Below are positions 23,301 through 36,795 of a stretch of DNA of 64,000 bases, one piece after another (position 1 is the stretch's first letter; each line of letters opens with the position of its first letter). The notes under the pieces were generated by a model. The model was not told where the DNA came from, searched no databases, and was given only the letters and a program-made list of their open reading frames with translations. This stretch comes from Costus lasius. Its lineage: Eukaryota > Streptophyta > Magnoliopsida > Zingiberales > Costaceae. The stretch spans positions 2,588,501-2,652,500 of the forward strand of contig CM050454.1 of the NCBI GenBank assembly GCA_027563935.2, written 5' to 3'. The position numbers and the translations under genes are program-made.

Positions 23301-26300
23301 CGTTGTGTTTACAATTGTAGATTCAAATTATAATTGGGTAATAAGCTAGCATTTAGTTCATTTCTAATGGAATCCAAGTAAAGAAAAAAGTTTTTGTCAT
23401 TCTTCCTTTCCCTTTTGTATTTCATTATCATAAAAAAAGTGAGAGAAGTGTTTACAATGCTTTTACTAGAGTGAACATAATATTAGTTTAATTGCTTAAA
23501 TTTTCTAGATTCAGCTAAGCTTCTGCACCAAATTTTGAGCAAATTTTACTTTCTTGACCTTATTTCCGTTTGATTTATTCTTAGCCATGGATTATCAAGT
23601 TATACAATTGTAAATTGACTTGTGAAGTTTGTTGGAAGCTTCAATGAATCATGGACATTAATAAAATAAGTTTAATGGACATTATCAAGGTGTGCAGATT
23701 CACATTTGGTTATGCACTATAACACTAGGTCATGTCATCTTCAGCATATCTATAATATCCAAGTCAGGTGATTCTCCAACACTACTATATTAGTAACAAA
23801 CCTATGATACTCTACTGTAACTTGATGAGGTACCTTCTCAAGATTCCAAATAGGCACTTTACACAATATTCTCTTGGAAATCTGCTTTGCTGCATTAAAT
23901 TCCTTCTTTCGTTTCGAAAAGTGTACTACACAATATTCTTCTAAAACCCTGTCAGGCTATACTAAATATATTCTTTGGTGTTTAAATGAATACTATACAA
24001 TATCCTTCTGGAAACTTGGTAGTGGACACTCAATATCCTCTTTAGTATTAAAGGTGTAGTAGGTAATATTCTCCTAAAACCCTGCCATGCTACATTAAAC
24101 ACCCTCATTGCTGCTTAAGACACTATGTAATATCCTCTTTGAACCTTGCAATGATGCACTGACTAGCCTCTTTGTTTAAAAAAGTATGATGAAAGATCCT
24201 CTTGGATGTCAAAAAACCAAACTAAAACACTCTTTTTGGTATTTAAAGATGAACTAATAATATCATTCTAGAACCTTGTCAACCCACACTAAACACTCTC
24301 TTTGGTGTTTAAATTAATTTACACAATATAGCACCATGTTGCACTGAAGTCCTTTCAGACATCAATCTCCATCACCATTTCATTGTATAAAATCATTATG
24401 AGTGGGATCATAAATACTAGCAGCTAGCAACCCTTTAATTTGTCATGAAAACTTTAGAGAAACTTTTTACCTCAGTATAGAACTGGGCTGTCTTCCTTTT
24501 GTCAGAACTCACTGAAAAGTTTCCTGAAAATCTCGAATCTGCTGCCTTATACTTTTTCACTTTTCTCCTCTACGTTGTCAAGATTGCTTAAGCCGGATAC
24601 AACCCTGAGATTGTGTCAGCAAAAAAGAAAGGGGGAGGAGGGGGTGGCAGCTACCAATAACTTCCACCATTACTTTTTCAAACAAGAAATTTCTTCATTC
24701 TACCTATAAAAAAAAACAAAGGGGCACATATTATTCATCTTTTTTTGATCTTTTGTTTGAATACTACTACATTGGTATATTTTCACTCTAGCCTGGAATT
24801 TTCTAAAATTTACCGATAAATCCCAGCACGCCACATATAGTTTCACTCACATAAGTTAACACATTATCCAATAAATGATTTGCTCAATTGGGACCATGGA
24901 ACTGGATGGAAAATTTTAATGTCCAATAAATAATTGACTGGATCACTGGACTAATGAGTTTCATTAGAGGATCATTGGATTGGATTTGTGATCCATGAAT
25001 CATTATGACAGTCGTCAAATTGATAACCTCAAAAATTCTGATAAGGTTTTATTGGATCAAATTATGTCCTAAACATTTCCCTGTCTTAGAAATGCCACTG
25101 GTTTCAGGTTAGAATTTAAGGATATATCTAGAAAACTTCAACTATGGCCTACAAACTTAAGTACGTCAAATTGTTCTGCAAGCTAGGGCATTCTTTGGGT
25201 GTTATTAAATCTTGTTGGCATGTTTGAAATTATATGTTTTAAGAGAAATTTCGTTTCAGATGTTCAAACATCATTGTTAATTAACCTACAAAATCTGATT
25301 TCTGAGGACGTGGTTCTTCACTTCTTCACCATTTCTGCATTTATGGTTGGTCTGCAATTTTTTTACTGCTGCTATAATTTTCCTTCTTAAATGTTTCTTT
25401 TTAGGCTCATTAGCTAACATCATGACGCCTATATTATATCTTTTTCTGTCGTGAAAGTTGGATTTATACATAATAGATAACTTCAACAAACGGCAATGTT
25501 AATGGTTAGAACGGGGACATTTGCAGAACATATCCATAATGACCTTGCTTTGGAAAAGAAAGAGTTAGCATTACTAGATTTATATTGTGGTTGTGGAGGA
25601 ATGTCTACTGGGCTTTGCCTAGGGGCTAATTTCGCAGGAGTCAAACTTGTAACGGTAAGTGTTTTAAGCCAATAAACTTTAGCAGACATGCTGCATTTTT
25701 ATTGACTTGACTGCTTATAGTTTATTTTATCTTCTCTTCATTCATAGCGCTGGGCAGTTGATTATGACGATGCTTCTTGTGCAAGTTTTAAATGCAATCA
25801 TCCAGATGCTGGAGTATGTGTTTTTACTATTGCATTAATTTTATTATACTTTGATAAATGTGTTGTAGACCAGCAATGATATGCTCACTTAAAAACAGGT
25901 TAGGAATGAGAGTTGTGATGATTTCTTCAACTTATTGAAGGAATGGGATAAACTGTGCAAAAGATATTGTTTCAATATTTCTAAGCAAAACAATTCCTGT
26001 CCAAAGATGTCTAACGCAAAAGATTCAGTCAGGAGTACTAGTACTTCCTCCAAGAATCTGAATGATGAATATGAAGTATCGCAGATACTTGATATCTGTT
26101 ATGGAGATCCGACTGGTGAAGGAAGACACGAATTAAAATTCAAGGTACACTATCTTATTTACTTATCATTAACAGTTTCCACATTTTTTGTTACGATCTT
26201 CTGTTTCCTTATATTTTGTTTCACTGTTCCCTTGGAATGTTTTTTATTGTTTTGATACTCCATGCTCCTACCAGTCTACTGCTTTAAACTGAGATTTTGC

Positions 26301-29300
26301 ATCTCATTTACAGCCCTGAAAATTGTCACACCCTGTATAGCGACCTGGCAGTTCGGAACCCACCTTAGCTTGCTTGTTTTACTTTTGCTCATAATCATGG
26401 TTAAACTAGTTGTCAACGACTCAACGTAGGTGAATGAGTTAAACAATTTTCACTATTTGTCATGTATTATGACCTGGCACCCCCTTAGCTTGCTTCTTAA
26501 AATATTCTTTTATATATATATACACACATTTTAGTTAATTTAGTTTTCCTTTTAGTTTTGATTTTGTTGATCTGATATGCTCAATATCCTAATTTTTGAA
26601 TGATATTGAATATTGATACTAATATACTATTCTTATATAAAAAAATATTAGTATGATATTTTAGTCAAAGTTTTAAATACTAGTCCATATCGGTATACCA
26701 GTTTTCCTTCGAATCAATACATATTATATTGTTCTATACCACGTATGGTACCATCAGTACAAGTTGGGACTAATAAAATATATATTATAGATGCAAAATG
26801 GATTGATTTTTTATTCCATGATCTTAGTTGTGTAGATTTGAGTTGCACAACTTGAAACTCAATGAAATATAATAATAATATTTTACAATGTTCACATATG
26901 GAGTTTGAGTTGGTCTCATGCATATGATATTGATAGCTCATATGAGACATTCATTAAATCAGCACCATCAATTAAATGATATTAACCAACAAGGTTTGAT
27001 AAGGCAATATGAGTGTTGGATTGCAAATTTGAGAGCAAACATGAATATAGGATTTTCAAAACCTGCCTCAAACTTAAATCCCAAACCCACATTGACATAA
27101 ATTTTTATTATTTATTTATTTTCCTCTACTGATAATCCTTTCTTTCTCTAAATCTCCATTTTATATAATTAATTTATTTTTAAAACATATTTTTACTTAA
27201 ATTTTTATTTTTTTTAATTTAAAAAAGGGCTAGGTGGACTTTTAGTATCCTCGAGGTTACTTAATTCCCTAGTGCGGGTTTGACTTGCTTTTTAAACCTG
27301 TTGCGTGCTCTAGTTTATGATGATTTTAGGGGGGGCGGGGTACTGATATATGATATTATTATATATTGGGAAATCAAGGTTTAATAATTATTAGGCCATT
27401 CAACACAAGGTTTATAATTTATTTATGTACCAATGTACCAATGTACCAATCCTGTCTAGGACTAAAATGTACTAGATGTATTGATACTAAATTATACTAT
27501 TATTAGATGTACTGACACTAAGAGCCTATTTTATTGGAGAGAATTTACAGGGAAAAGAAGATTCATTGTATTTTCTCTTCTTTTCCCTGTAGATTCTCTC
27601 CAATAAAATAGACCCTAAATGTATTAGTCCATATTGCCCCTATTTGGTGGTAGTGGTACACAGATTGATTTTAAAAGCCTTGATTCTATGCACATAAAAA
27701 ACAGTGATATCTCATGCTAGAAGGCTATTGGCATATGACTGCATTCGACAATATGATTGTCATTGATAGATGGGAGAAACATTTTTTAGAACCAGAATTT
27801 GCATGTGTGAATTTTACTTTTATATGGACATCATCAACGTGAACATTGAGAGCTTATCAATGTTTTGAACTGCATTGTGAATGTGTGATAAAGTTCCTCT
27901 CTTAGGGACCCATGTAGATCCCCTGTTGCACTTTCAAAAAATAGTTTTCTAAAATTGTACTAACTTAGCGGAGGTAATAATTTTTCTTGTTTTTTTTTTT
28001 AAAAAATAGTTTTATAAAACTGTAATAAGCTTATATCACTTTAATAAATAATATAAATTTCAAGGTTTGAAGATTCCAATACATACCGGTCATACCGAAT
28101 GAAATCCCGGCGGAATTGGGCAGAGTAGCGAAAGAAAGAAGAAGAGAGAGCTGAATGCGTCCACTGCTGCCTCTTCTCCTTCTTTTCCCTCATCCTCTCA
28201 TTCCTCTTCTCTCCTCTTCTCCTTCTTCTTTTCTTTCTCCCGCCTGCTGATTTTGTTTCGCTTCAAACTGGTCCGCTAATAAATCTAATATAATTTATCT
28301 CATTAATGATTTTAATTTCAATAAAGTATTTATTGATGAACTTCTATGAAATAATCAATTAGAAGAATTATTTGTAGTCAAACTTTATTTGACTAAATTA
28401 AATAATTTATAAATTAGAAGGATAGTTTAGGTTAGTTAAATAGTAATAAAGAAGTTGATGTGACATCTTTCAAAAACTCTTTGTCCTCTATTATTATCAA
28501 GGGATCTACCTATGCCTAAAGTTCATAAAACCTTTTTGAATCTTCCATTAATCATGTTGGAGCAGTGGTATCTAGGAAGGATCTCGAAGATGTAAGCTAG
28601 AAGTGAATTATGATATAGTTCCAACTTCCAAGTGTCTATTGTTTTAATACATATTTCTTCAAGTCCTGTTTACATCATTACATATCATTAATAAAGAGGT
28701 TACCATGGTATATGCAATCAGTCCTAGCAATTAAGAGAGTATTGATAAAGTTCTCAAGTAATACAAGATTACCTATAGATCTAAGAAATCACAAACATTT
28801 ACTGTGGGTTGTATCTCTCACTACTATAACTAGAACACTTCTACCCTTGGCATATAAATAGGCACCCTCCCACAATAGGTACTAGGGAATTCCCTTGGTT
28901 TCTAAATGGATATTATTGTTGTTTGTTTTCTGTATGATGAAGATATTTCTAGAAGAATCTCCAATTGGAAAAACTGGTCTCTGTCATATGCTGATAGAAT
29001 TAAATTCATTTGCTTAATTTTTTATAGAAACGTCATATTTTGGAATGCATTTTTTTTTTTTGCCATTCCTAATCAGTTTATGAAGAGATTAGAACAAATC
29101 ATGTCATGCTTTTGTGGTTGTATGATGACAAGTGTGGATTTTATTGGGGCTCGTGGAATAAAATAACAAACATGAGACTTAGGGTTTTATAAAGTTAACC
29201 AATTGAATAAGAAAAGCCTAATATACATATATACCCACTAGAAATGATGCTCTATATGTGAAGTGGATATTGGTTAAATATTAAACTTTATTTGGATTTT

Positions 29301-32300
29301 TGCAATAGTTTGTTCTTGCTTATGGTGTTTGAGGAGTATATTAGCAATTAAACACTCGACGAAAACTATATTGTTCACCATGTTCATAATTGGTTCAAGA
29401 CTAGAATATGGATTGACCCTTAGCATCCAAAAAATATTCTTTGACTTGGTGGAAGAATTTGCATTTGTGAATCGATCTAGTAGACAATCACTCCTCTCAA
29501 ATATCAATACTTATACAAGATAAGTGATGATATATCCCCCACACAAGATCCACTGTTTTTATTCTGTTTTATTGGGCTATCTATAATGTCACTATTTTGC
29601 TATAATAGGTGTAACCGTGTAAGTTGGTCTTCCAAAAATTATTTTTAATCCTCAATATACTCCACATTTTTATTATATATTATTCAAGTATGAAATATTT
29701 ATATATACTATCATCTAGTTCTAGGATGTCAAATCCTTTTAATTTATCTTTAAACCATAGATTTTAGGTTAGAAACTCTTTGTCTTTTTGAAGATTTGTG
29801 TTCTAGTAGTCCTCTTTGCCATATTGGTACATATGTTTTCTGCTAAGTGCGTATATTTGTACAGTTGATCCTCTACTTCAAAATAATATTATGAGACAAG
29901 ACATTTTCAAGTTATAAAATAAGACAATTTCATTTTTAACAGCAATGCCAAAATATCCAATTATGTGGAAATGTGATTTTCATTTAAATTTTTTTTGGTA
30001 GTATCATGGAGACATGGAAAAGATATGGTGAGATATTAATTGATCTAAATAACATATATCAATAAAAAATAAATATTATATATTATATCTATCACTATAT
30101 TATAATTTATAAGTATCTTAATTTAATAATTTTTTAAGTTAACTCAAAGAATAATATAACGCTTATGTAGACAAAAACAAGTAGTTAACTAAATTAATAA
30201 AAATATTATATACTATAGATTTCAAAAGCTAAAATATTTTTAATTGGCAGAGATGGAAGAGATGAAGGGGCATAATCAAATACTTAAGCTTTTAAACTCT
30301 CGACAGCGATTTGAAGTATTGATTTTGTGTAAGAAGTTATAGAAGTTTGAACGACCTGGTTTCAATGGGCACAAACATTCTCTACGGAAAAGAAATTTTA
30401 CTAGCAAACTGGTAAGTATTTTGTGTTAGAAGTTATAGAAGAAATGATCGTAGTTTAACTGATATGGATTTTTGTTATTTGATAACTAGCATACATACAG
30501 CTACCTTTGGTCAAACTTTTTTAATGTGCAAACAAAGGGAAATTATTTTCCTTTCATGAGTTGAAAATGCATCAATAAGTAGATTGAATTTAACAAAAAA
30601 AATATAATTATATTCTAGAAAATTAGTGAGAATTACATAACAATTATTTTCTTGTCACGGCTTATGAGTTGAAAATGCATCAATAAGTAGATGAATTTAA
30701 CTAAAGAATTACAAAAAATATATTCTAGAAAATTAGTGAGGGTTACATGAATTAGTAACTCTTGGATGTTTAGAACATGGTTTTGAATTTTGGTACAGAT
30801 GAGTGTAAACTAATTGGTTGAAATATATGTTACTTTTAGTTCTAATTTGAGCAAAATCGAATCAAATGAGGCTAAAACTTCAAAAATGGATGCTATCCAT
30901 CATCAGTATTTGGGGGATTTAGTTAGATTGCAACAGCTGATAATCTTGGGCATGCAATGCCTACAACTCAAGTAGTCGTAATTTCTTTGGTACTGATAAC
31001 TAATGTGTCACATTTGACACACTAGATCATCACGATTCAGCTGAATGACCTGCATTGGCATGTTTGATAAGGATCATGTAATAGCACTAGACTTAGAACA
31101 AACACATCAAAGGGAGATTTTACTTGACTTGATCTAGATTTTGATATTCATATCCTTTTGTTCTCTCACTAATTTGATTCAGTCCTTTCTCGGAGTCAAA
31201 GAATTTGGTGTCACTGACATTTCCAGTACTCATGCCAGATGTTTTCTGTGTTCTAGCTTTTAATGGTTTTTTTAAATTATGCAGCAGGAATTTTCTTATA
31301 GTATCTACCAATCTATCTACATGGATCTTGATTATATTTCTAGGATTATCATTTTTTCATAAATGTTAAATATCATACAGCCATCCCTTTTTATGATGTT
31401 ACATTTTTTCTAATGATTGTATCTCTAAGAAGTTCTAGCAAGATTCTTTGCAAGAGTGGCATCCACGTTCTGAAAATTTTGTGAAATTATATATGTTTGT
31501 ATCATATCCCGTAATTTACAGTTTTTTTTCTTTTACTACTGTGAAAATGATAATTTTTATTATATCCTTAAATTCCCAGGTACGATGGAAGGGTTATGAC
31601 TCCAGTGATGATACTTGGGAACCAATGAAGAATTTAAGGTATTTACTAATTGTTTATGACATGATCCTGCTTGACCAAATCCCTGTTTCTTCTACATCAA
31701 TTATTTTGCATCATGTCAGAAATTGTGAAGAACGAGTAAGAGAATTTGTCATACAAGGATTCAAGTCAAACATTTTGCCCCTTCCTGTAAGTGTTGGATG
31801 TCATGATTTTTTAGCAATCTTCAATAAAATATACGAAAGATTGTATCTGTTTTGATTGATTCTTTGGTTAAATATTTCAGGGGATTGTAGATGTGGTATG
31901 TGGAGGACCTCCATGTCAAGGTATTAGTGGCTATAATAGGTTTAGAAATTTCAATGCACCATTAGAAGATGAAAGAAATCGTCAAATAATAGTCTTCATG
32001 GATATTGTGCAATATTTGAAGCCTAAATATGTTTTAATGGAAAATGTTGTGGATATACTTAAATTTGCCAAGGCTACTCTTGGACGATATGCATTAAGTC
32101 GTTTAGTTTCTATGAACTACCAAGCTAGACTGGGGATTATGTCTGCTGGTTGCTATGGTGTCCCGCAATTCCGTTTGCGTGTTCTTCTCTGGGGATGTCA
32201 CCCTAAGGAGGCAAGTACTTGACTTTGCAGTTGCTTATATAATCTAAGATGTTTTTTTTTTATATTTTTTTATTTGCTATTTTTGTAGAAACTTCCCCAA

Positions 32301-35300
32301 TTTCCATTGCCAACTCATGAGGTGATTCTAAAGCATGGTTCTCCTTTGGAGTTTGAGGTCATTTTCTAGAAATTTTCTTTTTTTACTCTTAAATTTTGAT
32401 GTGTTAAATACTTTGTTGTTTATTATATGTTACAAGATGCATATATCAAATTTTATGCTTCTTGTTGGTGTAAGGTTGATGCTTTTGTTACTATTGCTAG
32501 CTGATGTGTAAAGATATGAAAATTCTTGTAGTTGCTTGGGATTTTAGTAGGATCAACTTGTTATGCATCGAGGAAGATTGATATTCTCATTAACCATTTC
32601 CCAGCTCAAGGTATAAAAATTCAGCTGTCCATTTAATCACATTCAACATCAGATAACTCGACGGATTAAAAGTTTAAACATACAACTGCAGCATAATTCA
32701 TCACTTTTAGGATAAGCATTTTTCAGAAACATTACTATATTCCAATAGAATAGTTAACCAAAAACAAGTATTACAAACATAAGTGCAGATCTACAATTAA
32801 AACATTTGGAACCTTGGAACTTCTGACGATATGTAGAGTTGATTTCTCTATTCTCCTGTAAAGTATGATCTAGTGATATCCACCTGGAAGGCTGGAACTA
32901 TCTTGGAATTCAAAAGAAGCCAATGAAGAAGTGTGTCAAAAAATGATACAAATGTAAACATAAAGTAATAAGATATTTTAACACAATTGTTCAAGTACAA
33001 AATTTATAAAGCCTCAGCATTTGGTCTTATTTTCTAACCATAAGGCCTAACCCCTAATTTTTCTCTCCTGCGGCCTTATAACATTGGGTTTCCTTTTTTG
33101 CACCATAAAATCATGTCCATATTTACCTTAAAATTTTTTTTTGCATGTCCTATATATTCTGGAGACCTAATTGAACTCAGTGTTGCGGCTATCACATAAA
33201 ATTAGAAAGATATTTTCATATGGCATGGCATAAAATAAAATCACATGCCCATTGACAAGCCAACTATTTACACTAGTTGACACCCTATTGATAGTTTCAA
33301 TGGTTTTATTGAAACTTACAGATATATACCAAGACAAAATGTATGTTGAATTTAATAGAAAACAAAAAGGATAAAAAATTACAAAACTTACTAAATCCAG
33401 CACCCTGTCTCTTCTTATTGGTTTCAAGAACAAGTGAGAGACAAGTTGGGATTCCTATAGCCTATAAATTACATTTTTGAACCAAAATTTCCAGATAAAG
33501 CAGAATTGATCACTAGCAATTCCTATGGCCTTGCTGCAATGGTCTGGTTAGGTAGATATTACATTGAGATGGTGGCGTATTTTTCTTTTCCAATAATCCT
33601 TAAATTACTTTACTGCATAACCTTGGAATGGACTACATGATGTTATATTTCGACACTTAGACAACAACCAATAAGTCAATCTATCATCAACTGCATATAT
33701 TTTTCTAATATATTTTCAATCTATTTTGTTTTGAAAATTATTTGAAGAAATATGACTTTTCATGAAATTAACTTTATTTTTTTCCATTATGCCACATATG
33801 ATGTTCAAGATAAAAATATCAGTTTCTTTTAGGCTCTTTTCCACCTATTAATACTGGATGGATAATCATGATTTTGATGTCTTTAGAATGAAGAGTGCAC
33901 GTAATTGTTTCATAAATTATGAACGAAATAGGACCAATAGGTACTATGTAATATTACGGCAATTTATGAATTAAAACATTGTTGTGGATATGATTTGATA
34001 AATTCTTATTGATTTCTCCATCTTTATTCAACATAACACTTCTGGTATTATCCAATTTCTTTATTCCATTCATGTATCTTACAATTCACATTGCTGCAGC
34101 ATAATGCAAAGTGCTTGGAGGTGTGAGAGATATATCAAAGAACAATCCAAACTTATGAACATTGCATGAACAACCTTCTTAGTATCGTCTTCCATGTTTA
34201 ATTTTTCATCGCCTGGAATTTTGCATTTGAAGCTTCATAGTAGATCAACCAAGTATTTTTCTTTAGAGATGAAGTTCATTTGCTATACTTGGATTTTTAG
34301 GAAATATTTTATCAATCTAAGATCATTCATCTTGAGAATTCTTTCATCATAGAGCTCAAAAAGTAGTAATTAATTTAATATTTATTCTCCATATATGTCA
34401 ATATAAGTGCAAACCAATATTTTAAAGGTCGATACTGCCCAGTATGAGCTGTTTGTATCTCAAGGTTTGAAATACCGGTCTATACCAAAAAATCGATCGT
34501 GGACAGTACTAGTACATATCGATATACTAACCATAATGACACACATTACAGTTGGTTCAATTTGGTTCATCTCGGATTGAGTTTTTCTTCCCAAAAAAAT
34601 TAATTTGATAAATAATTTAATATTTTTATCCAATTTAATTTTGAAAACAATAAACTTAAATAATGGTAATATGGTTAGAGACGAAAATACGATATGTAAT
34701 ATGAGAAATTTTTTATACATTACTACATGCGTTGTATTCTACATCCATAACAAATGACAACTATAACAAATGACAACTATCTAAATATACAACAAACTAC
34801 ATGGGATTTAAATTTATCTCGTTGTTTTGTAATGCACAAATTTGGAAGTACTCCCAAGATATGTGGTACTAGTATCTTAATATTAATATGCTCATTAAAG
34901 GTACCTAACTCACTACCTCTTATGGGACAAACACTATAAGCTTCTTATAAATTATATATAAGCTTCTTATAAACTATATATTTTATAAGAATTGGAATAG
35001 TGATACGCAACTAGATAGGAATTACCACGAGAATTGGAATAGAATGCAAATACATATAAGCTTCTTATAAACTATATATTTTATAAGTTGGTTGTGACCA
35101 TGATGAGCTACTCTCTTACCTGATGGTAGAGTGAATCTCATTTCTTTGTCTTTTTAAAGTTTGGGTTCTTTGCTTTGTTGGAGTTGAACCCTTGTCTCTC
35201 TTATATTGACGTGTGATGCTGCATCCAGTTCTACTCAAGTGGCCACCATGGTCTTCATCTTGTATAACATGCCCATAGTCTCGTTCACAAGTCCATGGCT

Positions 35301-36720
35301 ATGTCATAGGCACATGTCTCTCAATCTAATCACCACTACACCAGCACCCTCATCATCTGTGCTTGCGTTGTTGTCTACATTGTTTGAATTATTTCATACC
35401 TCCCAACATAGACATGTATTTGAAGGAGAAAATATTTCTTTGGACTCTATATTCTTCTTTATCAATGGCATATAATAAGTCCGTTGAAGCTTTCTCTTTT
35501 TTAGTTATCAAACTCTTTCTTCTCAACCTTTGGCTTAATAGTTGAGCTTGTTGCACTTGTTGCAGGTTGCGTGATGGTTGGATTTGACTTGGTTGAAGTA
35601 GCATATCCTGTTCCAATTGATTATTTATATCATCATCTCTTTGTGATTGTGTCTTTTGACGAGTTTCACTGCCTATCTCTCTCTCTCAATAATTTTAGTA
35701 ATATATTGAGGGGGTTGGGGTGAATCATGTTAATCCATAGCAATATTTTGATCTTCTATAAATGCCTACTAATCCATCACTGGTTCAACATTATCTTGAA
35801 CAAATGAAGTATTGAAAAGGTCCAAAACAATATCCAACTTTGTCTTTTTTTTCTCTTGCAAAATCCTAAGTATGAGTCAATATTATAGTTGGCGATATGA
35901 TAGTTTGTTTTGAACCTTATATGAATCAAAGGAGAAGACTGAGTAATTATGTTCATATCCACTTGTAGAATCCTAAGCTTGAGTTGTATATTGTATTGCA
36001 CACTCTAATTTCTTAAGTTAACGATATGTTACTCTGTTATGGACCTATGTCTGAATTAAGAAGAAAGTTGTCCAGTTATATTCACATATACTTGATAGTG
36101 CACATTGTATGAGGATACAAATTGCTACATTTCATGGGTTTGGAGATTTCACTCTAAATTGTAACCACTGTTTATCTTCAAATTTAAAATATTAACATAG
36201 TAAGACAACTCATAATATCTTATAATTATGATATAAATTAAAATACTTGGATCAATCTTATGGCAAGATCTATAGTAATAAGATTTTCAAATGTTACTTC
36301 ATCTTCTATAAACATCCAACCTTCTCCACTTATCACAACAGCCACTTTTGTATCTTACACTAAACGGAGTATAGCATTTTATAATATGGTCAGCAATTTC
36401 TAGTGTGTTCCCACATTATACTAGTATTAGTATGACAGATGTAGATGGTAATCTAAAAGACGAAAAAATTATTGTTAACATATATACTAATCTAATAATT
36501 GAAACAATTGGATAAAAAAATGAGGTGAGTACCAACCAAGTGAATTCCTTATGTCATTTGGTTTTCCCATCTGCATCAAATAATATCAACATATAAAGTA
36601 GCCTTATTATCCATTATTATATTAATATATCTCATATGTTCATGAATCATATGATATTTTTCCTTGATCATTGGCCTATCTCCATATCAACTTTCTTAAG
36701 AACTATGTATAGAGGCTCTA

Positions 36721-36795
<75 letters not shown>

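Larger units (their letters stand above)
21370..25526 (+). other. CMT2-like intron 6, 4.2 kb
   Basis: It holds a run of TRIM-like repeats (about 21525-21990), an 18-base A-run near 23080 between two TTGGCAAAAA copies, and a degenerate minisatellite (23858-24340). No gene was recognised. Confidence 0.6.
26145..31579 (+). other. CMT2-like intron 9, 5.4 kb, splitting the chromodomain
   Basis: The intron contains a Tourist-type MITE (27522-27615), a LINE fragment (about 28880-29520), a piece of the ACCGGT dispersed family near 28075 and a tandem duplication near 30555-30755. The rest is AT-rich without coding signs. Confidence 0.65.
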
